Origin: Cyrtodaria siliqua
Lineage: Eukaryota > Mollusca > Bivalvia > Adapedonta > Hiatellidae
DNA: 64,000 nt
Assembly (NCBI GenBank): GCA_037043455.1
Contig: JAWPHD010001817.1
Coordinates: 62,001 to 126,000 of the forward strand
Reading direction: 5' to 3'
Both the position numbers and the translations under genes were made by a program. Under the pieces are notes generated by a model. The model saw only the letters and a program-made list of their open reading frames with translations. It was not told where the DNA came from and did not search any database. This document shows, one piece after another, positions 57,007-64,000 of the stretch (its first letter is position 1; each line of letters begins with the position of its first letter).

Positions 57007-57617
57007 GTATGCTTTCTTTGTAAAAATGCCATGATAAATGAACATTTCACAAATGAGTAGAAACATTGTTAATTTTGTTCTGTAAAATGGCTGTTGACAC
57101 TGTTATTTTATAGGCTAAATTTTGCATTTCATTGATTTTATATAAGCCATGATTTTAAATATGCCATGGTCTTATATATGCCATGATTTTATATAAGCTG
57201 TGATTTTTATATTAGTCCATTACAAGTTAATGTTTTTATATAAACCATGATCTTAAATAAGCCCACGGTTGTATATAAGCCATGATCTTAATCTTATAGA
57301 AGTTAATGATTTTATATAAGCCATGATATTATATATGCACATATATTTTATACGACATGATCATGATTTTATAACGAATTGATATATGCCATGATTTTAT
57401 AACATGAATTGATATATGCCATGATTTTATAACATGAATTGATATATGCCATGGTTTTATAACATGAATTGATATATGCCATGATTTTATAACATGAATT
57501 GATATATGCCATGGTTTTATAACACAAATTGATATATGCCATGATTTTATAACATGAATTGATATATGCCTGATATATGCCATGGTTTTATCTAAGCCAT
57601 TATTTTGGTGCTTACAG
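57007..57617. other. Intron 16, mostly 30-bp tandem repeat
   Basis: From about 57130 the phrase 'ataagccatgattttatat' recurs loosely; from 57345 it becomes a regular 30-bp array that runs to within 20 nt of the exon 17 acceptor. Confidence 0.8.
57345..57600 (+). repeat. Tandem repeat, 30-bp unit, about 8 copies
   Basis: The unit is 'atgattttataacatgaatt' plus 'gatatatgcc', with a decayed leader at 57130-57344. Opposite-strand open frame (HISIHVIKSW repeats) is a by-product. Confidence 0.92.
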
Positions 57618-57710
57618 AGAGTGAGGACAGCAGTTCAGACAGTTCCAGTTCAGACTCGGATTCCTCCTCGGACAGCGAGGATGAAGACAAACCAAAACCT
57701 AAACCTGCAG
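57618..57710 (+). CDS. Exon 17: Ser/Asp repeat exon
   Basis: The acceptor 'ttggtgcttacag' and donor GTCAGT at 57711 bound 93 nt, phase 1 to 1. It reads ESEDSSSDSSSSDSDSSSDS then EDEDKPKPKPAG. It continues the poly-Ser/acidic pattern. From its phase-1 donor two continuations fit: the short terminal exon 18 at 58356 or exon 19 at 63468. Confidence 0.92.
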
Positions 57711-58355
57711 GTCAGTTGGTGCACTCTAAAATATCAGTATGAGTTGTCGTGGTTACTGCTGTCTGTGTGGTTTTGCATTTAAGTCACACACACTATTTTA
57801 CTGACTTCATATTATCTGTTTGCTGTTTTCTAACAAATTTATGAATATAGTTTAATGTAAGGGGATATTAAACAGGTGGTTGACACAGGGTTTTTTGAAA
57901 GCAGAAAAATATATAAAAAATTGACTCTGAAAGTAAAAAAAAGGCGGTCGTCAAAACCATTCAGGAAGTGAAAGACTCAGGGTTTTAAGAAATTAGGGAC
58001 GAAGGGGAAAAGAGCCAAAACATGGAACAAAGGCTAGCCTATTTTTGGGAAGGGGGAAAATGAATATCTGAGAGATCTGAGCATAAACTGGTTAAGAGAA
58101 CTTAAAGCACTTTAGGGCATAGATATTTTATACTAACAGACATGCAACGGGCAACTGATTTTTTGCTAGCGCTGGCATCAACTTTTCATAGGTTAAAATA
58201 CTGATTAATTTTACAGCTTTAATGAAACTTGGCAGAAATTAAGATTCTATTTCTCAGCACATCAGAATTAATGCTAATGCTGTGAAAAAAATAATTCTTT
58301 AAACTGTTTCGTTTTAAAAGAGTTAATATGTATTTCTATGTTTTTTTCCCTTCAG
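57711..58355. other. Intron 17
   Basis: 645 nt of AT-rich sequence; I recognise no repeat or exon. Confidence 0.6.
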
Positions 58356-58408
58356 CATTGGGTAATCCCGACACTGCCTCGAGACCAAGGAGTAGCAACT
58401 TGTTCTAA
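58356..58408 (+). CDS. Exon 18: short alternative terminal exon
   Basis: A strong acceptor (tttttttcccttcag) leads in the exon 17 phase to ALGNPDTASRPRSSNLF and TAA at 58406-58408. The sequence is compact and ends the protein after the Ser/Asp exon. I see no AATAAA in the next 300 nt; one lies inside the AATAC microsatellite at 59017. The strong acceptor and matching phase favour it as a real alternative end. Confidence 0.75.
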
Positions 58409-58765
58409 TTGTCAATCTCTTCTAGTTCCCCTTCTATATATCTTCCCATTTTAATTTTTTGTAGTTAATTTCTTCTGCACATTCTGACATCTTTAGAAAG
58501 AATTCCTACAATCTAACTACAATCTAACTACAATCTAATCTACAATCTAACTGGTCGATGCTAAAACAATTATATTAGCCCATACTTTTATAATAGCCCA
58601 TGATTACGACTATCACATAGTGAACCTGTCGTAAATTTAGGCATATGAAAATCGTGATGTTATTTAGGTTGAATTCAATGTATTTGTCGTAAAACTAGCA
58701 AAAACGATGAAACAGGTTTATAATCAGTATTGATATTTTGACTTTTGCGACGGTATATTAGTTGT

Positions 58766-59122
58766 TTAACCCTTACACACTAAGCACGACTGTAATAGCC
58801 TTTGCGTCCATTGTAAACCCAGATCAGCCTGCGGGTAACTCGCCAGGGTTTACAATGTCTGGCTGCTGATAAGTCATTTTCCCCAAAACACCCCTTTGTC
58901 ATATAAATGGAATGGTCTTAATTCAAAGAAAGAACAGTACAATACAATACAATACAATACAATACAATACAATACAATACAATACAATACAATACAATAC
59001 AATACAATACAATACAAATAAAATACAATACAAATACAATACAATACAATACAAATATCTTGATTCTCTCAAATCATACATACATGAGGTCCATTATATA
59101 TATGTAGCTGGTTAAGGGTTAA
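58766..59122 (+). mobile_element. TTAA MITE family, copy 8, with microsatellite
   Basis: It starts TTAACCCTTACACACTAAGC and ends TAGCTGGTTAAGGGTTAA. Between 'aagaaagaacag' and 'tccattatatata' an AATAC run and about 30 nt of other sequence have been added. Confidence 0.85.
58936..59056 (+). repeat. AATAC microsatellite inside MITE
   Basis: About 20 pentamer units ('acaat' in phase) with two interrupted units ('aataaaatac', 'acaaatac'). It begins exactly at the 'gaacagt' position of the MITE. Confidence 0.95.
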
Positions 59123-59330
59123 TTTAGGAACACAATCCCAATTTGTAGCGAGATATTTATCTCCAATCTCAGGTTGGTTTTTCCCTTGTGATAGAGATAT
59201 TTATCTCCAATCTCGGGTTGGTTTTCCCTTGTGATACAAGAGTTTGTCCGCTGAAAGATACTAACCCGCCAAATAACAGCAAAATTATACTATAAAATTG
59301 TTTATCAAATCTCTATCCAGGTAACCCTTA

Positions 59331-59509
59331 ACCTGTTAAGCACGACTGTAACAGCCTTTGCAGCCAGTGTAAACCCAGATCAGGGTTTACACTGTCTGGC
59401 TGCTCATCAGTCATTTAATAACCAAAACATCCCTTTGTAACATAAATGGAATGGTCCATATTCAAAAAAAGGACAGTCCATTATACATTCATAGCGGGCT
59501 TTCGGTTAA
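59331..59509 (+). mobile_element. TTAA MITE family, copy 9
   Basis: The left end is GTAACCCTTAACCTGTTAAG (TTAA mutated) and the right end TAGCGGGCTTTCGGTTAA. It resembles copy 1 in 'catccctttgtaacataaat'. Confidence 0.82.
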
Positions 59510-59994
59510 AATGTCAATTTGAAGATTATTTTTTTGTGCAGGATAAACAAATTATAGGGCGATATTGATCTAATCTCAAGTGTCTTCGTTCTTGGTCCGA
59601 CTCCTTAATTGTGTGCACAATCATGAAGTACTGTACATGTTACCTTTCTATTCATCTAAAACCATATTTATGAAAGTAGCTTATAAAACTGTGTTTATAA
59701 TATACCATCTTCTGTTTGAAAACAAATATGTTAAAAAACACATTTCTGCTTTCTATTTAAGCCATTTATTGAAAACTTGTGTTCTCTTTTTTATTCAACC
59801 AAAACACTGACTGCTATATACCCCCATTCCATTATGTTTAGCTAAAACTATATCTTGAAAACTTGTATGTACCCCATTATGTTGTCTAAAACAATACTTA
59901 TATTCACAATTCTAATTATACCATCTTTCTGTTAATCTTAAACCTTTCTTTTGAAGCTTATATTGACAAAAAAAAAATCTATGCCCCCAAAGTG

Positions 59995-60460
59995 TGGCTT
60001 ATAGTAGTCGCCCGGTCAGTCCCTTCATTTGTTCTTCCGTACAATCACGTCCAGTTAATCATTCTGACAATAATGTATGGATCTTCAAATAACAGGTCCG
60101 TGGTTCCAAGGTCAAGGTCACAGAGGTCAAATTGAAGTGCTTTTGTGTCCGGTGAATAACTCTGACATTCATGGGAAGATTTTCAAATAACTTGGCACAA
60201 GTGCGCACCACAACAAGACAACGTGTCGGGCACAAAATCCAGGTCCGTGGCTCTAAGGTCAAGGTCACACTTAGAGGTCAAAGGTCAAATAGTGTCCTGT
60301 CAATAACTTTTGCCTGTCTGGACGGATTTTCAAATAACTTGGCACAAGTGCTCACCACAACCAGACAACGTGTCACACACAACATCCAGGTCCGTGGCTC
60401 CAAGGTCAAGGTCATACTTAGAGGTCAAAGGTCACTTTGGGGGCATTTGTCACGTGACAT
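59995..60460. repeat. Dispersed AGGTCA repeat, second copy
   Basis: It shares with 18061-18530 the opening 'cttatagtagtcgc' and units containing 'attttcaaataacttggcac' and AGGTCAAAGGTCA (60275-60287, 60422-60434). Units are about 150 nt. Overlapping open frames within are by-products. Confidence 0.75.
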
Positions 60461-60956
60461 CTTTTTTTTTTTTTAATCTAAAACCAATTTCTTTCGAAAT
60501 GCATACACCCTGTTCTTTTTTAACTTTAAAATCAAATTTAAAACATAAAATGTTTAAAGTTTATTTTATATCTAGATAAAGTTATGAATAAATAAATGAA
60601 TTGTTGGTCAGTTGGTCACACGAGGTAGTGTTCTGGATCACCAAACTGGAGTTATAGAAGCACAAAACGCTGTAGGTAATTTATTCCACATTTTTCACAA
60701 CTCCATTTTTATTGTCGCCATCTTCGTCTTGCATGTTACAAAAGAGCTTATAAATTGTTCCGTGGATGTCTTGTGAAAATGCATATTTTTTTTTGTTTTT
60801 GTTTCAGAGTGTGTAAATGTATAATGTTATATACTTTATAATGCTTCAAATCACGAGGGTAATGTGTCTTTAGCATCAACAAATATCGAAAAATGGTGGT
60901 GTTTATTTCTATTTTTGTTTGAAAAGACCTATTTCCAGTCTATTATATATGTGGAG

Positions 60957-61014
60957 AGGGACTGGGGTTGGGTAGTGGGGTGGAGGGGTTAGTGGGGTGC
61001 TGAAGGGTATGGGG
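60957..61014 (+). other. G-run cluster (possible G-quadruplex)
   Basis: Eight runs of 3-4 G separated by 2-7 nt within 58 nt of otherwise AT-rich intron (gggactggggttgggtagtg at the start). Confidence 0.6.
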
Positions 61015-62443
61015 AATGTTTATATAGTAGAAATTCACATACAGTTGCTTGATAAAATGTTGTTATTCCGTAAAGCAATAAATCAGAAGCTTTTCATGTT
61101 TTTTTATTCTATTATATGCCAGGAATTTTTTAACCATAATATCATTCATAGGTGTGTTGTGTGAATAGAGATTTTTGCTTATCTACTTTTGAATGTGATA
61201 TTACAATTCATGTCTTTCACATCCGGTCAACTTCCGGTAGGTTGAGATATTCAATAGGTGAAAATAAAGGGATTTACTCGGAATTTATCCTCAATGAAAA
61301 TATTAGACCATGATTTAAATTAAATGTATCCATTTTGATGTTTTAAAATCAGACAACACCAAAAGAAGATACATAGATGTACACAAAATATAAAGCTTTT
61401 AATATAATTATCAATACAAACTAGTTTTATAAAGGGCTAAAGTCAGTTGAGCACTAACGATAACCACCAAGTTTATCCCCTACCAGAATGTTGAGATCTT
61501 TTATTGTATTGATCACTGATTGGTCAAATTATTTTGATGATGTCATGTGAAAGTTATGAATGCAAATTGCGAGCATGCCTTTAAATTGTGTATAGCACTG
61601 GTGATTCTTGCACTGAATATATTGAATCAAAAAAGAAAGTCTGCACATCTATTTTTTTGGGAAATATTCAAAAAGTTGTAGTGATGAATTTTGCAAAAAC
61701 AATTTTTAAAAAAAACGTATGCATTAATAAAATAGTGATACCGTTGTATGAAAAGTATCTTCACTATTGTTTAGGGCGCTTGTTTCAGCCAAAGGTTTTT
61801 TTTACTTTTAAGTTAAAAATAATCTACTACCTAAATAAGTTGTATATCAGTGAAACAGACATTTTTAGTGGAAAATAAAAACACCTTACGTTTCAAAAAT
61901 CGGCTGAAAAATAAAAAAATTATTTGCGAAAGCCGTTTTTGATGGGTCATTTTCAATGCAAAATTCTCCTGCATGAAAAATTTGAAAAATATTGTTTTTT
62001 AGAATTTTTATCCAAAAATGGTTTTAAATTGTTGGATATTAATTAATTATTAAGACACCCTCAAAGTTTTATAGCAAAAGATGAAGGATTACTGAAGTTG
62101 TTTGAAATTTCTTAATTTTCTGCTGTCCCACCAACAAGGAATTTACATAGGAATATCCCCATCAAAAAATCATTTTGGCTGTAAAATATTTATTTCTCAA
62201 CCCATTTTCAAAAGTAATGTAGTTAACATAAACCATGGGAATTGTATCATAGTCATTATCGATTTCTTTTGACAACGCATACTATGCTTATTTGGATACT
62301 TATATAACTAGTGGTATATCAAAAATATAGAAAATATAGAATATTTCACTCCCACACCGTAAGTTATGTGATAAAATTTATTACTGGATAATGTAAAAGT
62401 TTTTTAAAAATGATGTCAGCATCCGAAAGTGTAGACTGTTTCT

Positions 62444-62928
62444 TTAAAGGGACACTGTCCGTAAGTAAGCAGATAGGGAGCATAACCAAATAACTGTCTG
62501 ACTTTTATTCAGTGAAATATATACATGAAAACATGAGCATAGACACTAAGAAGTCTGTATACATTCGTGAGTTTGAAAAAAAAAAGCTTAATTTATTATT
62601 TGTAAATAAAGTGGGACCCACCGTATTTACCTTTTCTGCGATCACGTGACTTCCATTAGCGCATTAGGTTTTGACCATAGTATTTAGTGCGTAATATGTA
62701 TAGCCGGCTTAGCTCAGTTCAGTATTATTACCGCGAGTGTAATTTTAGTTTGGGCTGCGAGTTCAAACGCCCGAAATGGTTTCTCTTTTTTTTTTGTACC
62801 GCGATTGAATTCCGTCAAACAATCCTGCTTTAATTAGTAAATATTCAGTAATGTTTGGTGTGTAATGTGTGTGAACATAATTAGTGTGTGTTTTATAAGC
62901 TAAAAGTTACGGACAGTGTCCCTTTAAC
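62444..62928. mobile_element. AAAGGGACAC MITE, variant 2
   Basis: The ends are TTTAAAGGGACACTGTCCGT and 'acggacagtgtccctttaa' with TTAA borders. About 485 bp. It differs inside from 4591-4906 and matches 53590-54039. Its insertion point splits a 'gactgtttctttaaccctttcagctta'-type sequence that is intact at 63140-63170. Confidence 0.85.
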
Positions 62929-63467
62929 CCTTTCAGCTTAATAGGAATTTACATAGGAATTTACAAAGGAATATCTTACATAGGAATATCCCCATCAAAA
63001 AATCATTTTGGCTGTAAAATATATATTTCTCGACCGATTTTCAAAAGTAAAGTAGTTTTATTTACCACTAAAAATGCCAGTTCTAATGATATATTAATTT
63101 GTATGAAAAATTTAAAAATGATGCCATCATCTGAAGGTGTTGACTGTTTCTTTAACCCTTTCAGCTTATTAGGCAACTTGAGTCATATATAATCAGGAAG
63201 TTATTTATTTCGTAGAGTAATATATAATAAATATGTTTTCTGTCCAAATTTGAAGTAAATTTCTCCACTGGTTAAAAAGATATTGCCATATTACCCTATA
63301 CACTTGTTTCATATTGACAACACTGTACTCACCAGCGTGTCTGTTAGTTGTATACGCGTTTGTAATAGCGATCATTTGAGCTCATTTACTTCAAATGTTT
63401 TTACCATGATATCAATCACACATGTTTTAATAAGTAGCCACATAAATTGAGCTTATTACATTTCCAG

Positions 63468-63568
63468 GTAATGAGAAAACTCCACAGCCCTACGAAGGTA
63501 GCATACTGCCCATAATCCTAAACAAAACCGCCCTGGAACTGAATGGTATCAAACTGGATGACAGTCAG
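63468..63568 (+). CDS. Exon 19 of ERICH3-like gene (last in window)
   Basis: The acceptor 'gcttattacatttccag' and donor GTAATT at 63569 bound 101 nt, phase 1 to 0. It reads (G)NEKTPQPYEGSILPIILNKT then ALELNGIKLDDSQ. It is less charged than the preceding exons, with a strand-like ILPIIL, and faintly echoes the VIIPIHI start of exon 11. The donor region is copied in tandem downstream, so several candidate donors exist. The gene continues beyond the window. Confidence 0.78.
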
Positions 63569-64000
63569 GTAATTGGTCAAACTGGATGACAGTCAGGTAA
63601 TTGGTCAGACTGGATGACAGTCAGGTAATTGGTCAAACTGGATGACAGTCAGGTAATTGGTCAGTTGAATTGAATTGGATTTTATAGTCGCACCAACAGC
63701 TAAGGTCATATGGCGACTTTCCAGCTTCTACTGGTGGAGGAAGACCCCAGGTGCCCCTCCGGGCAATTTTCGTTCACGGGCGGGCACCTGGGTAGAACCA
63801 CCGACGTTCCGCAAGCCAGCTGGATAGCTTCCTTACATAAAGATTCCTAGGCCCCTGAGGGATCGAACCTACAGCGGTGAGGGGCAAGTGATTGCAAGTC
63901 AGAGACTCTTACCACTCGGCCACGGACGCCCCCCGGTAATTGGTCAAACTGGATGACAGTCAGGTAATTGGTCAGACTGGATGACAGTCAGGTAATTGGT
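63540..64000 (+). repeat. 28-bp tandem duplication of the exon 19 donor junction
   Basis: The unit GTAATTGGTCAAACTGGATG + acagtcag repeats from the exon end: four copies to 63663, then, after a SINE, at least two more to the window end. Each copy carries CAG|GTAATT. The array probably continues past 64000. Confidence 0.93.
63665..63935 (-). mobile_element. tRNA-derived SINE, inserted in the 28-bp array
   Basis: Read on the minus strand it begins GGGGGGCGTCCGTGGCCGAG with an A box (within GTGGCCGAGTGGTAAGAGTC, 63904-63923) and a B box (GGTTCGATCCCT, 63858-63869), then a SINE body and a 3' end 'ccaattcaattcaa'. The tRNA-like head is Leu/Ser-type in appearance. The flanks both carry GTAATTGGTCA, consistent with an 11-bp target duplication, though the surrounding tandem array makes this less certain. 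It looks young (clean boxes, clean tail). Confidence 0.88.

Larger units (their letters stand above)
58409..63467. other. Intron 18 / region before exon 19
   Basis: It contains two TTAA MITEs (58766-59122 and 59331-59509), an AGGTCA dispersed repeat (59995-60460), a G-run cluster (60957-61014), a MITE at 62444-62928 and a direct repeat pair around it. A short CAATCTAACTA tandem lies at 58509-58552. The rest (60461-60950, 61015-62130, 63170-63467) is AT-rich with no gene signal. Confidence 0.6.
3915..63568 (+). other. ERICH3-like: Gene model: ERICH3-like gene, partial at both ends
   Basis: Seventeen exons with GT..AG borders chain in one frame for 7,410 nt with no internal stop: 3915-4025, 5917-6123, 7921-7962, 13769-13795, 17631-17835, 18945-19131, 21796-21971, 24280-24852, 26451-26483, 30698-30742, 40556-44119, 50787-50953, 53450-53540, 54822-54949, 55347-57006, 57618-57710, 63468-63568. 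The family call rests on the DUF4590-type block in exons 5-6 followed by a Glu/Lys/Ser-rich tail, the known layout of ERICH3. The N-terminal part expected before DUF4590 is upstream of the window and the 3' end is downstream. Human ERICH3 is reported in cilia and vesicles; a ciliary or cytoskeletal role here is inference. Exon borders come from the genomic sequence only, so tiny exons could be missing or misplaced. The 55-residue-scale repeats in exon 11 are not something I know from vertebrate ERICH3. Confidence 0.85.

Noticed and set aside
57329..57583. Minus-strand frame with HISIHVIKSW repeats
   Set aside because: By-product of the 30-bp tandem array.
58912..59115. 67-codon frame rich in Tyr-Asn-Thr-Ile
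   Set aside because: Translation of the AATAC microsatellite inside a MITE.
60059..60579. Overlapping frames in both strands (FSNNLAQV / LEPRTW phrases)
   Set aside because: Translations of the dispersed AGGTCA repeat, which recurs at 18061-18530 with the same phrases.
61588..61878. 96-codon + strand frame
   Set aside because: AT-rich intron sequence, Lys/Ile/Phe-rich product typical of chance frames.
63858..63923. Possible tRNA gene (A and B boxes)
   Set aside because: Boxes belong to the head of a SINE with a 3' tail and target duplication; no complete cloverleaf with anticodon arm is convincing.

Overview
This is a eukaryotic nuclear window. It is AT-rich, has long introns with GT..AG splice sites, and is crowded with MITEs, tRNA-derived SINE pieces and minisatellites. 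The repeat types (SINE tails ending in AATTC or AACC runs, and a dispersed repeat carrying AGGTCAAAGGTCA) point to a mollusc, most likely a bivalve. This placement is inferred from recalled repeat types, not from a search.

One gene fills the window on the + strand. I place 17 internal exons from 3915 to 63568 by joining acceptors, donors and reading phases. They chain without a phase conflict into an open frame of 7,410 nt (2,470 codons), and neither gene end is present. Exons 5-6 encode a conserved Cys/Gly/aromatic-rich block that I recognise as the DUF4590 domain of glutamate-rich protein 3 (ERICH3). I therefore call it an ERICH3-like gene. Human ERICH3 has been linked to primary cilia and vesicle biology (recalled, not checked).

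Layout of the protein: (1) exons 1-4 give a Pro/Arg/Ser linker with two tiny exons; (2) exons 5-7 give the DUF4590 core and a basic tail; (3) exons 8-10 give an acidic region with short exons carrying a Y-x-D-D-F-E motif; (4) exon 11 is 3.56 kb and ends in 57 gapless 11-residue (hendecad) repeats, about 627 residues; (5) exons 13-15, 16 and 17 give acidic, Lys/Glu-rich and poly-Ser blocks; (6) exon 19 starts a less biased segment that continues past the window. From exon 8 to exon 19 many exons begin and end in phase 1. At least four places offer in-frame alternative ends (27370, 30771, 46000, 58408), so the locus looks built to make several C-terminal isoforms.

The introns are unusual in themselves. 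They hold at least eight separate minisatellite arrays (units of about 43, 20, 44, 35, 22, 24, 34 and 30 bp). One array of about 4.1 kb lies between the inverted ends of a mobile element. There are nine copies of a TTAA-flanked MITE and several further MITE families. At 63540-64000 a tandem duplication covers an exon-intron junction, so the 5' splice site itself is copied, and a SINE has landed inside that array. No second gene, rRNA, functional tRNA or CRISPR locus is supported.
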